Source: Sympetrum striolatum
Lineage: Eukaryota > Arthropoda > Insecta > Odonata > Libellulidae
NCBI GenBank assembly: GCA_947579665.1
Contig: OX388352.1
Coordinates: 36,946,216-37,010,215 of the forward strand
Length of the DNA stretch: 64,000 bases
Direction of reading: 5' to 3'
Shown here: positions 20,355 through 33,078 of the stretch, in pieces
How positions within the stretch are numbered: position 1 is the stretch's first letter
Layout of the letters: every line of letters begins with the position of its first letter
Program-made: the position numbers and the translations under genes
The notes under the pieces: generated by a model
Told to the model about the DNA's origin: nothing
Databases searched by the model: none
Seen by the model: only the letters and a program-made list of their open reading frames with translations

Positions 20355-21617
20355 CGAGGTGTGATAAAAACATTCGAAGAATGATATTCTAACAGACAAT
20401 GTAATAAGCTTGCATCAATTTGGAATCGATTTCCTCAAAGTAATTTATTTGGCTAGCGATACATATATTCCAATGTCGATTCTATGATTGGAAGAGTTTC
20501 TAGAAGGTTCCTTATGGAAGGTCCTTCAGTTGCTTTATTGTGGCCTTCTCAGTGTTAAGCATGGTATCAAAAGGATATTATTTTTTTGGGAAGAGCCAGA
20601 AGTTGCATGGCACTAAATCCGGAGATTAAGGTGGATGTAAACAGACAAAAATCTTATTCTCGGCCAAAACCTCGCAGATCAGAAGCAAGGTGTGGCATAG
20701 CGCATTTTCGTGAAGAAGGAGGAAGTCATTGGTCAATTGTCATTGGTTTCTTATTCCTTGTGCGTCATTTCGCAAATGTCGCAGTACGCCCATATGTAAT
20801 ATTCGTAGCTTACAGTGTTTCTCCTTGGTATGAACTCTGATTGCATTCTGCCCTCATTTCCCAAAAAAATGAGCGTGATCCTGTTGTTTGGCTTTGACTG
20901 AAGTGCCTCCTCAGGGCGAGTCAAGAATCTCGATTCCAATTGTAAAACCTAAATTTTCATCTTGAAATCATAGCCATTTACCAAATCCTACCTCATTTCC
21001 AGTTATAATTTTGGACATACTTTCCGTATACGTATAAAGACGATATCTGAATTCAGTGCAAACTGGAACATGATTTTCCTTCTGTTGGTCTGTCAAAACT
21101 ATGGGAAATATTTTTGGGGTTGCTCATCTCATTTTCAAATTATCGGTTAAATTGCTTTGTACAGACCCGTACTAGATTTTTAGCTCTTTGATATGCCCTC
21201 AAACAGTCTGTCTGCAGGAATCATCACTGCCATCTTCCGCAATATTTTTTTTCTGTTTTGGTGGCCGAAGGGTAAGATTCAACCTTCAACCGACTAATTT
21301 CCACTTCTAAATTGCTCATATAAGTTGTAAATAGTCTTCAGTGTCACAAAATTATCGCCATGCACTGATTTAAACATTTTATGAGTCTCTTGGCACTTTT
21401 TCGCAACGTAAAGCCAAACTTAATGTTAATGCGCTGCTTGAAATCCACGATGCGTGGCAGACGCGGTAAACATGACATAAATCTTCCTCTTTACAAGTGC
21501 AAACTCCTTTGAAATTGACATTGACTATCTTAAGGGAGCAAGCTATAGGACTTATTCATTCAGAAGGATATAGCGTCAGCAATAATAATTTATTCACCGC
21601 ATTTTTTTCACACCTTG
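20355..21617 (-). mobile_element. Complete but dead mariner element
   Basis: The element is 1263 bp, the normal size for mariner. The ends are CGAGGTGTGATAAAAA and, inverted, CAAGGTGTGAAAAAAA, with TA on both outer sides. It holds one minus-strand transposase pseudogene. It lies in repeat backbone just downstream of P4b. Confidence 0.92.
20480..21478 (-). pseudogene. mariner (DD34D) transposase pseudogene
   Basis: The N-terminal helix-turn-helix region is visible as FKQRINIKFGFTLRK and, after a frameshift, ETHKMFKSVHGDNF and YEQFRSG. LTDQQKENHVPVC precedes the first catalytic motif, which reads ITGNE near 21000 instead of ITGDE. FIPRRNTVSYEYY follows near 20830. The second motif is HENA instead of HDNA and the third is PCNFWLFPK instead of PCDFFLFPK, with exactly 34 residues between them, the DD34D spacing. 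All three catalytic Asp are therefore replaced (Asn, Glu, Asn), and many stops and frameshifts are present. Confidence 0.92.
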
Positions 21618-23079
21618 TACAAACGGAAACTTGGGGAATATTTACCATAATCTTAAATATGCTCAGCCTTAAAAAGACAAAATTATTAAAACAGAGGGAA
21701 TATTCAGGTTTTGGTAATTCTTAAGCAAACTTTATCCATGGAAACTATAATTATTTTTGGTGTTTTTATCAAATTGCCTTGCCTACTGTCTTCTACTTAC
21801 TGAATGCATTTTAATATTTTTAATGTATTTAATATGAAATCAATTAATATCATGTGGTTTTACATTTTCAAAAGCCCTCAGCATTTGCTAATAATTTACC
21901 CTTTTCAATGAAATTTAATAAAAGTTTAATATTTGAAATTTGATTTAACGGAATAAAAAATATTTCTATATGCATAAGATTCATCTACCATGAATGTTAT
22001 TGCTTTTATTGTTGATAACATCCAAGAAGGTAATTTACCTATTTCACACAACCTACTTTGAAATCAAGTTTCGATTGTTTCTATGTAGCTATCGAGGATA
22101 TTCACTTCGCTTTCATCCTCCATGCATCTCCTGTTATTCGTGTTTTAACGGAATGAAACGTTTTTGACAGAATTTGGCGTAAAAGAAGTTACACAATCTA
22201 CAGTCTAATTGAATAACTAGTCAATTTCTGATTCCTTAACATAGAGTTTTTAGATTTTAACGAATGGAAATTTGTAAGAAGGAATATCATAATCATAGAA
22301 GAGGGAACAGGGTAGTTAGTTGAATATCCTGGACATTGACAACATTTCTTGAAATGCCAAAAAAACTTTTCTTCTTCTCCATTAATAAATAACCTCATAA
22401 AGACTAAAGAGAGGAGGGCTTCGGAAGTAATTAAAGTAAAAAAATGTAAAATTTGGGCGAGAAACTTTCAGGCACTAGAAATGTAACCCTTATTAGTCTC
22501 GTTGCTTCATATTGACCCTACAGGTTTTTCTTCGATATTTTTTTAATAGAATGGTGTTGTTTCCAGTGATTCTGCTCTCTAGTTTCTTATTAATTTACTG
22601 TCATCACTAGTATCACAAGTATCGTTTGATTTGCAAATGATACTTTGTTTCTCTAAAACAGGCATTTTCACCCGAATTTGATCACAGATGTAACAATTTG
22701 TATTCGATTTTGACCCTACACTAGGTTGATTTTTCATGAAAAATGGTGTAAAGTTTTTGCTGCTTAAATTCAATCAAGCTAATTATTTCAAATTTTCGAT
22801 ATTTATAAAAAAATGCATGATAGTGTTAGTTTGGGCTTTCAGTGTAAAAATATTTCATACAAAATTGCAGCAATTTAGTTGCATATTCATAAGCTTTTCT
22901 TTGTATGAAGCAGTGGATACTTTTTATTAAAAATATATTATTCTAATATGAAAATTCTCATAAAATAAAGGAATTAAATGGAATTCAACAGTATCGTGAA
23001 CACAATTTGTTAATTAAAATTAAGTATCTCGGGTCATCATGACCAATGTGATTATTTGTGTAAGTTTTTGGGTGTGACA
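21618..23079. other. AT-rich sequence, no gene recognised
   Basis: A minus-strand frame near 22.6-22.77 kb has several cysteines (NCYICDQ) but no recognisable fold. I see no terminal repeats or RNA genes. Confidence 0.4.
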
Positions 23080-23230
23080 AGGGGTTAAGGGAAGAAATGA
23101 GTGCAAACCTGAGTTATATATATCTGTAAATTCCATTTGGTGGCACTTTTTCACTAATAGGCACGAATAATCTCATTGAAGATCAATGTCTTCCTGTGAA
23201 GATTCGTCGGACCACAAAGGTAAGTCATTG
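23080..23230 (+). repeat. Q1, exon-like module with 5' splice-site match
   Basis: It contains GGCACTTTTTCACTAATAGG, GTGAAGATTCGTCGGACC and ends in ACAAAGGTAAGTCATTG, with GT at 23220-23221 and a full GTAAGT consensus. Two related copies lie at 48.24 and 63.10 kb. It has no open frame shared with those copies. I infer an exon boundary of a non-coding transcript. Confidence 0.6.
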
Positions 23231-24914
23231 TATGTTTAATATTCTTCATTTCTTACAAACGCTTATCCTATATTTCGGAATCCATCAGATAAGACCACTA
23301 GGTCTTGACCACACTGACAATTCTCAACAGAATATTTTTTTAACAGTAATTTCTAAAACAAATGCAGAAATTAATTATTCTGGGTTAGGGATTAGCCAAA
23401 ACGCCATTAATTTAAATAACTCATAGCCAGCTCAGACAGTTCATTGCGAAGGGCAATCGATATAAGTTTGAATATAAATTACTCCCCGTCGTCTCCCGAG
23501 TGACTGATGGAAAATTTCCCTAATTCATCTTCATAAGTGAAATACTAATTTTCTTATCCTTAAATATAAACATATAATGGAATCATGAATTAAGGTATTC
23601 TCTAGAAAGAACAGAAAAGAGAATTTTGCTAAAATATGGATAAAACTTCAATTAGTAAAAACAATACTATAATATTTAAATGAACGACCTTTGTCGTCAC
23701 ATAGCGAAAATATTAGGTATTAATTATATAATAAATCTGCAGTAAAAGACTTGAGGAAGAAAGACAATGGTTAAAAGGGATGGGGAGTTGGACTAAGGAT
23801 TGAAAAAAGTAGATATAAAGTATGGAAACTGCGATACTAAATGCAACGGTAATGTGATAATTTTATTTATCGCACATCATTTTCCCGTTACGAAATATAC
23901 TACGAGTTCGTATTTGCTTTGTACCATACCATTCCTCATTTATACCTGAGGAATTATAAAGATTTATATGCCACATTTAGTAACATAATACTTTTATCGT
24001 CTTTGCAATCCAACTTATCACATGGAGCCTTACATAGTTTAATTATGTGATTGTGATAATTGTGATTTTTTAAATTTCCTAATCTAACATCTGCTCAAAA
24101 TACTCAGGACGCAGTCCCATTGTGAACTAATCCTCAGTTTCTTCCGAGTATTCCTTACCACATTCTTTTTATAACTCCTCGAGACACCAAAAGGGGAACA
24201 TCGAGAACTTATTATTAATTTACAAATTCAACGCTTTGTCAATTTGTAACCACATTATAGACATAAATCAATTGCTAGAAAAAATATTGGTACAGCTCAA
24301 GTACTACTTAATTTGAAGCAGAATAGTTAAACAATTTGACTACAGTAGATAGATTTGTCTTAATCCCCCGATTATTTTGCTATTTATATGTACTGAAATT
24401 GATAAAAGATAGATTACAAGAGAAGGAAGATATGGCATTGGCTGGCATATAAAATGTTAAAATTCAAGTTAACTCTAATTCTGAAATGTGTCATTATACG
24501 ATATCCTTCCTACCTAAAGTACTGTTTGAATTAGAACGCAAGTGATTCGGTTGTACAAGTTCACAGATCTCTTATACTTCACTCAGCTACATCCTGTTAT
24601 AATTGGTGGATTTCATAGTCTTCTCATAAGAGTACAAATTCTTTCGATCACTACTTGTTTAAATAAAACTTATGGCTTAGTTGTCATCTATGGGCGGGAT
24701 GTAGGTAAAACTTTCTGGTCACTATATTACTCATTAATGAGGCTAATTAACCTAATCAGGTTAAGTTTCCGAAGACTTTTCCTGAAGGCAAAGGTAGTGT
24801 ACTAGATTTATTAGCCCTTTCGGATTCTCACTTGTTCAATGATTAAATATTATTGTCTGAATTCCAGATCACGATATCATAACTGCAGTGATTAAATCGG
24901 AAATAGGGAAATCT
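23231..24914. other. No gene recognised; start related to 63.1-63.35 kb
   Basis: The first 250 bases after Q1 parallel those after Q3 (TTATCCTATATTTCGGAATC against TTATCTCATTTTTCTGAATT, then an AATAACTC and GATTGCGAA-like block). The rest is AT-rich with no recognisable coding or structural feature. Confidence 0.45.
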
Positions 24915-27060
24915 TTCAAGTCATCGCGGAATGCTTCTATGTTTCGCAAAGCAACATATTCGGAATTCAGATATTATATCAATGCAAAGAGGGAAGACTG
25001 CTGTTGGTTTTTTGTGTGGTAATACTACTGTGGAAAGCTGGATAAAATTTCTCCGAATGCTAAAAGAAGTCTTAGTTAGATTCGTCCCGATTAAAACTGT
25101 TAGGGAGCGTAAGGATCCGCGATGGATGAAACCTAAGTTGCGAGCGTTGCATAGGAAGCAAAGTATTTTACACGCGCTGGTGTAGAAGCTAGATAAAATC
25201 GGAGTAGACCTTGATATTGAGCGGCAAAAATATGCTAAGGTGCGAAGATTGGTTAAGTATGAATCACAGAACGAGTTTCAGGAAAAGAGATCTAAAACCC
25301 TTTTAGAGTCTATAGGAGGTGACGAGAAGGAATTTTGGTTATATATCCGTGAATCTCGATGATGTCAGTCTTCAGAACCTTGTCTTGGTAATTGAGAGGG
25401 TTTAATGATTACTAAATCGTTAGGAAAAATGAATATAATTCATCTACACTACCAGGAAAGCTTTACTTTACACGATGGACGCACGAAGGAAATTTTTATG
25501 CGGATTGCAGGGTTGATCCAAAGATGGGAAAAATCGAGTTGTCAGTGGATGGAATAGGAAAGTTGTTGCGACAAGTAGAAAAGAAGAAAGCGCGAGGACC
25601 AGTAGGTATATCATTACTAGTCATTCAAACACTGGCGAATGAGCTTGATCCCCTTGTTTTCGTATTCTATGTGAAAATCTAGGACGAAGGCACTCTGCCA
25701 ATGTCGTGGAGAAGAGCGCATATCACTCTGGTTGCTGAGAATCGTTCCTCGAAACCGGATGACTACAGTAAAATATTTTTAAGACTATTGAACATATCAT
25801 ATGGAGTTTAATAATGCGTTCCTAGGTGATAACAGAGCAATTAGTCAATGTCAACACGGTTTCCGTAAAGGTAGTCATGTGATACCCAGTCAGCCCTTTT
25901 TGTCAACGATTACATTAAAGCAGCTGATAAAGGTATAAGTATAGACGCCATATTTCTAGATTTCAGAAAGGCTTTGGATAGAGCCACATACAGAAAGGCT
26001 TAGATATATAATCACATGTAAAATTAATACATAAGCTGATGGCTTACGGGATTAACTGAAAAGTTATTGAATTGCTAAAATCATTTCTCAGAAACAGATC
26101 GGAACGAGTAACGTTGGACGGAATTTTATCTGATGAGGTTTGCGTCACATTCGGTGTTCCGCAAGGAAGTGCATTAGAAACAATTTTGTTCCTAATTTAT
26201 ATTAACGATGTTGTGGCTAATGTTAAATGAAAGTTTAGGCTAATCGTTGATGATACTGATGTGTATAGAGAAATCGTAATTCAAGATGACACTGGTTGTT
26301 TGCAGAACGACCTAAATATTATTTTGGGTTTGTTTAGTGATTGGCAGCTCGAGCTGAGTGTAAAGAAGTGCGTAGCTACAACTTTTTCGCGGTCAACCAA
26401 CGTTACCTGCGTACCATATAGTATTTCAGGAAATCCCCTAGAGTTCGTGAGGTATTATAAATACCAAGGAATTACGCTCAGTAGTAATATTTCCTTCAAA
26501 GAGGATAGTCGAAGCGCAATAGTAAAGGCGAAGGCAAAGGTGAGCCAGTAGAATTCTGAGGGGATGTTTATCGAGAGTAAAAGAAATAGTGTACTTTTCC
26601 CAGATTCAGCCTCTATTTGAGTACTGCTGTGTGATTTGGGATCCTCACGAGGTAAGATTAATTTCCTATCTTGAGATGGTTCATCGTAGAGCAGCTAGGT
26701 TTGTCAAGGGAGACTTCAGATTTGACAGTGTCTCGGCTAGGATAGAATCCTGCGGATGGAATTCTCTTAGCGATAGAAAACATTTTGATAAATTTATCAC
26801 TACCGACTTCGCGGAGGAGACAGCTGATATTGTTTCCCCAGTTGTAAACTTTCGCGATCTTCGAGAGAAAACATAAAAGCTATACAGAGAAGTAGCTGCC
26901 AGGACAGATAGTTACTCTTGGTCGTTTTTTCCGCGAAGTATTTAATTAGAGAAGCTAATAGCTGTCCACGTTAGATAGGGATGTCGGTGATTTATACCCC
27001 TAGCCACGCGCCACTGGCGGATTGTAGGGTTTAGCAGTAAATTATGTAAATGTAAATTAA
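24915..27060 (+). mobile_element. Long 5'-truncated non-LTR retrotransposon
   Basis: The copy runs from the endonuclease/reverse-transcriptase linker to a 3' end (TACCCCTAGCCACGCGCC, GGCGGATTGTAGGGTTTAGC, then ATGTAAATGTAAATT). The 3' end is of the same type as the copy ending at 19545. The 5' boundary is approximate. Confidence 0.85.
24931..26939 (+). pseudogene. jockey/CR1-type reverse transcriptase pseudogene
   Basis: In order along the strand: a linker region (PIKTVRERKDPRWMKPKLRA), KKKARGPVGISLLV, PMSWRRAHITLV, QHGFRKGSHV near 25855, FLDFRKALDRA near 25950 with its catalytic Asp, FGVPQGSALETILFLIYIND near 26155, and LIVDDTDVY near 26245, where the usual FADD/YADD box reads IVDD but the Asp pair is kept. 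The thumb blocks DWQLELSVKKC and YKYQGITLSSNISF, and then FEYCCVIWDP and MVHRRAARFVKG follow. Multiple stops and frameshifts break it. The function would be target-primed reverse transcription; this copy is inactive. Confidence 0.9.
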
Positions 27061-27589
27061 GGGACGAGACTGAAAGTATGAGAATATTTTGTTCGTACTT
27101 GCTCGTTGTAATTGATCCAAGCCAATCCATGAGGAGAGAAAAAATTAGATTTGATGGTTTGGGACTTACCTTGGTGGTATTCCTTTATAAAAGAAAGTAG
27201 TTAAAAGTAATTAATAATGATTCGATAATAATGATAATAGTAGATGCATCGCAAATTGTGACTGTTTTGAGCCAGTTTGAAAACATTTTTGATGTTATTT
27301 TGCCCTTAATTTAAAATTGTTCCACACTGTCCGATAGATTACAATTGAAATTATTACAAGAGAGGTATTGTACTCCTAATTTAGAAAACGGGTCAACCAA
27401 ATCTTTACCGTTACAAAGAAAGTTCTTAGTGCAAAATTATTATGAAAGCAGGACGTAGCTACCGCTTAGGAAAGAGTTTAGATATTTTATAAGGTAAGGA
27501 CCCACAGAAACTTGGTTGACGCCAACAAGGAGAAGATATAATTTGAGTAGAGTATATAAATTAATTAATAGTACGTAAAAATCACTCAT
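27061..27589. other. No gene recognised
   Basis: AT-rich sequence downstream of the non-LTR 3' end. I see no coding potential or repeat structure. Confidence 0.4.
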
Positions 27590-27912
27590 AATTTTTTAAT
27601 CTTATCACTCTCTATCAAAGTGAAAGGATAAAAATGGGGTGTTTAGGAGTCAATACAAAATTGCAGAAAATTTATGGGACTGATGATAGTTACAGGAGAG
27701 AGGAATCGAGATTGAGGGGAGGAGGGCTTACTATAACTGGAAGAGTCTAAAGTATTACGGGTTAGGGTTATGGATAAGTCAAGGTAATTAAGGGTATGGT
27801 CAAGTTTCAATTCATGAGTAAATTTAACGAAAGGATGAAGGGAATTTCTCAGGTTTACAAAGAAGTTCAATAGACTTACAGTTCCAGTATAAAATAAAAA
27901 AATAAGATACAT
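27590..27912 (-). pseudogene. Penelope-like reverse transcriptase fragment
   Basis: The minus strand encodes NSLHPFVKFTHELKLDHTLN and YLDLSITL, then YSKPSSPQ. It matches the region of Penelope-like reverse transcriptases that usually reads N-HP-IKFT-E-E----LNFLDLTI followed by a YRKPT block. After a frameshift HQSHKFSAILY continues the expected HP--HK-A pattern. Only this thumb-proximal piece is present. Penelope-like elements replicate by target-primed reverse transcription, with a GIY-YIG nuclease in many families. The function of this fragment is lost. Confidence 0.7.
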
Positions 27913-28054
27913 TATATTTCGCGATGGTTAAATTATGACTACGAATATTTAGTTTAAAAAATTTACTTACAATGCACGTATATGGCGGATTCTTTCATTA
28001 CTGAAATTAAAGGTATGATGTCAAACATTAAGGGTAGAAAGATTACGAGGGCGA

Positions 28055-28135
28055 TTCAATAATCTGGAATTTCCTCTGTCACGCCTAATGGTGACTTGTA
28101 GGATTCTTGGATATACATAGACATAATTACCCGTG
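28055..28135 (+). mobile_element. Isolated non-LTR 3' UTR fragment
   Basis: CTGTCACGCCTAATGGTGAC, TTGTAGGATTCTTGG and a TACATAGACATA stretch match the 3' UTR and tail of the copies ending at 19545 and 27060. No protein part is attached. Confidence 0.5.
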
Positions 28136-28739
28136 TAAGAACCGAATAAGCTTTTTTTTAATATTAACTTCTGAACATTTTCTTATTTAGGTTTAACTTC
28201 GTTCTTCAATGTAAATAGTCTATCCTAGTCACCGTAAACATTCCCAACTCATGGTTTGTGGGTGTCCATATATCACGGCTACTAGAATAATGTAGCACTA
28301 GTTCATATTGCAGTAGGCGTACTTATGGTATGATAAGAATGAACAAAGCGTTGAATTCGGAAATGAATACGTTGTACTTCATATTTCTCTCCTGGTAACA
28401 CCAAGGTGTTGTATGTACCTAAATTACGATACCTCTGGAGAATTTGAGGATTGGTTTAAATGTATCCTCCTAACGGATAATTTTTAGCAGATGTTGGAAT
28501 AGTAAATGGAAAAAACTGTGAAAAAATGGAAGCGATAGAAAGCATAATTAAATAATCTACCAAGGCATAAATCGAAATAATGAATTTAAGACAGTCTGTA
28601 ATAGAACTATATCATTCAAACAGAATCGATTACACTGAATTCTATAACCCAAAGCAGGGTTAAGATATACTTGGGAAAGTTCCTAGTGTAGTGTTCGTGT
28701 AACGAGATTAATCCATAAAATATTATATCATTGAATCAA
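28136..28739. other. No gene recognised
   Basis: AT-rich. Nothing that I can assign. Confidence 0.4.
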
Positions 28740-29330
28740 ATGAATAATTTCCAACCTGATCTTTTGATTTTAATACAACTTTGTAAATTAAATAATGTAG
28801 TCTATCTGCAGTAGTAGAAGTCTATGATAGTATTTAATTAACTGTCCGGCATCCCATCTTCATAGCTCTCGACGCGTTTCCATGGAGACTGAAAATCAAT
28901 ATAGCCCTATTCAGTAAGCGATGCAAAGGAGTCTATCAAATTACTCCAGCAAGTCCGTAATACCCGTGGGTAAGTAACGGTGGGATAACACTCGATTTTC
29001 TGGGAAATCTATAAGTGTGAAATCTATATTCAGGAAAACAACGCGGAAATTGGCGTATAATAATATTCTCAGTATCTAAATAGTACTACTGAGATTTTAG
29101 CTATTTTATTGCCACAAGGCCGCATCAACCGTACTTTAATTTTCCAGCTAATGAGTAAAAATATATTTGTGGATTTGAGCCAGAAAAGTTGGGAAAGTAC
29201 AATATAAAAACTGGGAAGTTAGGTACGTCCGTTAGTGTAGATTCCTTTGCAAGATATTTTTTTAAGGATTGCATTTCTCTTTTATTAAATCCATTCCACC
29301 TAGCTGGGAGCAAGGTCTATATACATATAT
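28740..29330 (-). repeat. R module, inverted orientation (first copy)
   Basis: It reads GTCTATGATAGTATTTAA, GGCATCCCATCTTCATAGC, CGCGTTTCCATGGAGACTGA, AAATCAATATAGCCCTATTC. It matches 53.88-54.31 kb over several hundred bases in the same orientation, and the reverse complement of the R modules near 5.5, 30.8 and 49.97 kb. With the R module at 30.8 kb it forms an inverted pair about 2 kb apart. Confidence 0.7.
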
Positions 29331-29909
29331 ATTTCCTCCAGAGTGAATAATTTTGCTGCAATTTGATGACGCACGAGCGTATCTTATTAGTTTACATCAT
29401 ATCATATTCGCTACCTAAGGTTAGGTAAAAGTGTCATATATTAGTTTTACTAAAGGTAGCTATAAAGTATTGTAATTTTCTGGTAATAAGAACAGAAAAA
29501 AACGACGTGGTCCTCTCCCTACGAATGTTATGCTTATAAGCAGCATATTAGATTCAAATTAAATTATTTGGTATGTACCTAGCGGGGAAAACAAATTTTA
29601 AATAAGTAAAATAATTTGATTTTACATTTATTGAAATATTTGAAATTTAAAATTCATGCTTATCCAGAAAAAACAGTTTATAGCGTATCGAAAAATTAGA
29701 TTTTTTTACTGGCTGCCTAATATTCAGAACTAACAATCTGAATGTAATCCAGAAAATCAGAGGTAAAGTTCATAGTAATTACAGCTCTTCAAGCATGTGT
29801 TAAAACTATCAGCAAATGATGTATTGAAGAACTAACATACTCAAATACGTATCAATTTCCACTATTGGTGTACAATGTCTCCCATTGTTCAGCTTCGCTA
29901 AGTAAGACA
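29331..29909. other. No gene recognised
   Basis: AT-rich. An AATTTTGCTG block and a GACGCACGAGCGTAT block recall module fragments, but I cannot align the stretch convincingly. Confidence 0.35.
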
Positions 29910-31290
29910 AACACATGCACTATCGCAGGAATTTTATTAGTAAACTCCGAATACCGATTCTGTAATCAGAATTCCTATTCCTTTCATAATAACTCAAACC
30001 AGGGCAGAGAGAGTACGATGTAAACATGAAAATCAATATTGCGAAGTTCCCTTCCCTTAGCCTTGAAAGCCACAGGTATCTGCAAAATAAAGTAGGCCGG
30101 GCGACGGCGAGCCATGACCTTTCCCAACGGATGCTTTCCATAATCGAGTCTCTTCTTCATAACGCGTTCATTCATGGAAATTATAATTGGCATTATTGAA
30201 ACATTAATGTTCGAATTATTTTCAGCATTAATCAAGGAAGTATTCTAATTTAGAATTATTTCCTGCGAGATTACGGGAGATGGATCAACAAGATATTGAA
30301 AATAAAAAAGGAAATGATTGGATTAAGAGAAAGTAAGCAGTATAAAGTAAAAATTAGATTAATAATGAGAAATGCAATATTCAATGCTCTTTTCTTCTTC
30401 CATTTTGAAGTTTTTTATCGTCGGAATGATTTATGTCATTGCTGTATAAAAAATACCGATTTTACGAATAGCTATAAGTATAAATTTTGTCATGATGTTT
30501 AAAACTCTTCCCATATCACTATCCCAACCTAAAAAAATATTAAATAAGTAAAATAGCATTTAATATTTGTTTGTTGAAAGCGTTCAGAAGTGGTATGATA
30601 ATACGGTTTGTGACTATAAATCACACCATAATTTTTGTTACATATCGCCATTCTCTTGATTACCGAAATATTTTCTGAATTTTCGAAATTAAAACTGTAT
30701 TGACTTCAGCCTCAGATTTGTGTTTTACAAAAATATAGGCACAACCACGCCTTTAAACAACAATAGATCTTTCCAACGAATAGCGTTGATGTCAAGCTTT
30801 TGTTCACGGAATAGAGCTGTATCGATTTTCTGAATCATCACCATGGAAACGGCCCGGGATCCAGAGTCACGTTTCAGGAAAAAGTGTCCACAGTTAGACA
30901 GGGGTGCCAACCGAAGGGCTGTTTCTAAACGTGGGACAAATGTCGTGTGCGGCATTGCAAAATATGACTTTTTACAGTCAAAGTCGAAATAGGGGCATGC
31001 ATTTAAATTAGATTCCATTGAATGATGCATACAAATCAGCATATCTCGCGCGTTCTATTATTGAAGCTAATCGAACTTTTTCTCATAACTTAAGAAATAA
31101 TCGCTGGCAAAGATCTTCGTACTTAAGTCAGTATACATTAGAGACAAGATACAAGAGAACCTTGTCACTTTCCAGATAATTCTGCAATTACCCCGTGATC
31201 TGTACGTTCAGAAAGGGTTTCCCTTGTTTTCAATTATCTTAATTTACTGCTTTGACGAACCGCATGACATAACGACATTTAGGGAGCTAA
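29910..31290 (+). repeat. Long duplicated block, copy B, including an R module
   Basis: It is the uninterrupted partner of 3.88-7.1 kb: CCTTGAAAGCCACAGG, AGTAGGCCGGGCGACG, GAGCCATGACCTTTCC, and an R module near 30.81 kb with GGAATAGAGCTGTATCGATT. It continues through CTTAAGAAATAATCGCTGGC. It shows that 5735-6895 in copy A is an insertion. Confidence 0.75.
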
Positions 31291-31814
31291 AAATTGGAAA
31301 GTGAATAGTTCGATCTATGACTCATAAGTAACATTGTGTATCCAAAACTGTTGCAAAACATATCTTGAGGTATATGTATACGATATCTTGTTGTAAAACA
31401 TAGCAAATTCGTGCTTTATTTTGGGTAGTTCAAAATTATTGTGACAAAGAAAATGTAATGCCTCAACACACAATTCAAAAAAAATCTGAAGGATATGTAG
31501 AGATTATTTTTGTTGTTAAAATAAATTGAATCGCATTTCACTAAGGCGTAGCAAACTAAGACACGTAAATCGAGGAAAAAGTCGAAAATTTCGTATACTT
31601 TGATAAAATTCAACTATCTTTCTTAATTCATATACTTAACAATGAGTTTGTCGAATTTAATATATTACATCATTTCAATATTATCATTTAAAATCGTTTG
31701 ATATTCGATTAAACGATGAAACGTAAACAAAATTAGTTGGGGATTCATCTAAGTTTTAATATTCAATTTTATGGGTGGTACATAAATAGCAACAATATTG
31801 AGAAGGCTCTCCCT
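31291..31814. other. No gene recognised
   Basis: It contains a short internal repetition (GCAAAACATATCTTGAGGTA against TTGTAAAACATAGC). No coding sequence is seen. Confidence 0.35.
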
Positions 31815-32130
31815 CACGCCTTTAGTAAGTAAGCCTTTTTGTCTCGCACGCGCTAATGAGCATCTATAAACCGGTGGGTGACGCTCGCGTATAATCATGG
31901 AAATGCCCCATACCATTCTACCTTCCCTAATAATTTTAGGAAATAGATGGCAGGAAGTAGATAGCAACCAGAAAAAGTTACTTCACATGCGTTTACGGTC
32001 GAAATACGATCAGTCGTAGATCAACCCTTGAAGAAAGAGGAGAATTTGGACAACGGCGAGACTTCTAGGAAATCTTCATCATCTATGCTTCGAAATAACC
32101 ACTTCTCGCTGCTTCGGAAGGTAAGAAAGA
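31815..32130 (+). repeat. P5 module, first part lost
   Basis: The CTGATTGG block is missing, but GGTGGGTGACGCTCGCGTAT, ATCATGG, CATACCATTCTACCTTCCCT, TTCACATGCGTTTACGG and GTCGTAGATCAACCCTTGAA are preserved. The exon-like part ends in TTCGGAAGGTAAGAAAGAGC with GT at 32121-32122. Confidence 0.65.
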
Positions 32131-32940
32131 GCAATCTTCTTTTACTGGCATAAGAGGTAACCGTCAATACCATAAGTTTATTTTTATTCTGCTTCTATCG
32201 AGAAATTACTCTAATAACTAGCCGAGTTTCATGGGCGATGTCGTATAAAACTAGTCAGAACACTGTTAAAAGTTTTTTTGCACTCCAACTATTGAGACTC
32301 GAAGATTATATGTCAGGTATTTACTGGATTATAAACACAAAATTAATAAGAAAGGAATTTATCATGTGTTTGTTCTACTTCTATGCAAATCTCCTCTGCC
32401 AAAAATTGTTCTGTTCTTACCTTTTGTCTTAAATTTAAATTCTCTAATTGTTGATACTTAACTTAATTAATTTTCAACTTTCCTAGTAATAGTTGACAAA
32501 ATGAATAGGTACATTTCTTTAGAAAAAAATAATTAATCTCAAATTATATTAATACACGCGAATATGTAGCTGGGATGACTCCACAGCGTAGAATACAAAA
32601 TCTTTCGGAGGTGGTGGACTATCTCCAGTTCACAATCCGCACATTCTAAGAGGAGTGACACATCTAGTGAATATTTTTATTTCATCTTACTGAATAGAAG
32701 ATATTTCAATATTAATAATAATCTCAATAGGATTATTTTCCCAGTGAAATTTTCCCTTGAAGTGCATAAAATTTGCAACCCCTTTAAAGCACGTTGTTGT
32801 GATGTCATATGTTCTGTTACATCTTAACTAAATTACTTTAACATCTCTTTTACGAGTAATTTTTACAGATGTGAAATAGATGAAATCTGAAAATATATAT
32901 GTCCGCCCTTTAAAGAAGAAACCACTGAAAAAAGTTAGAG
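32131..32940. other. Repeat backbone between P5 and H4, no gene
   Basis: The first part has the post-exon blocks of the P units (GGTAACCGTCAATACC, TTCTATCGAGAAA, GGCGATGTCGTA). No coding sequence is seen. Confidence 0.45.
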
Positions 32941-33067
32941 AAGAAAACACCAACTATCCAAAGAGTACGTTTCCCGGCTGCTAGCATTTGGCTCGGAAAA
33001 TGACCTACTCTAAACCGAAAACCTGTTGATTAACAGTCCTTTACGAAAGTGAGACCATTAAAAAACA
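32941..33067 (+). repeat. H4, hairpin module
   Basis: It reads GGCTCGGAAAATGACCTACT, CTAAACCGAAAACCTGTTGA, TTAACAGTCCTTTACGAAAG and TGAGACCATTAAAAAACAA. The fold-back element begins about 25 bases downstream, so the repeat was the insertion target. Confidence 0.65.
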
Positions 33068-33078
33068 ATTTCATTTCC

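Noticed and set aside
22579..22773. 64-codon minus-strand frame with NCYICDQ
   Set aside because: A single C-x2-C pair and no further motif is not enough to support a zinc-finger gene.
30725..31042. 105-codon minus-strand frame over the R module
   Set aside because: The equivalent frame in copy A at 5.5 kb is broken, and the region is a non-coding repeat in seven copies.
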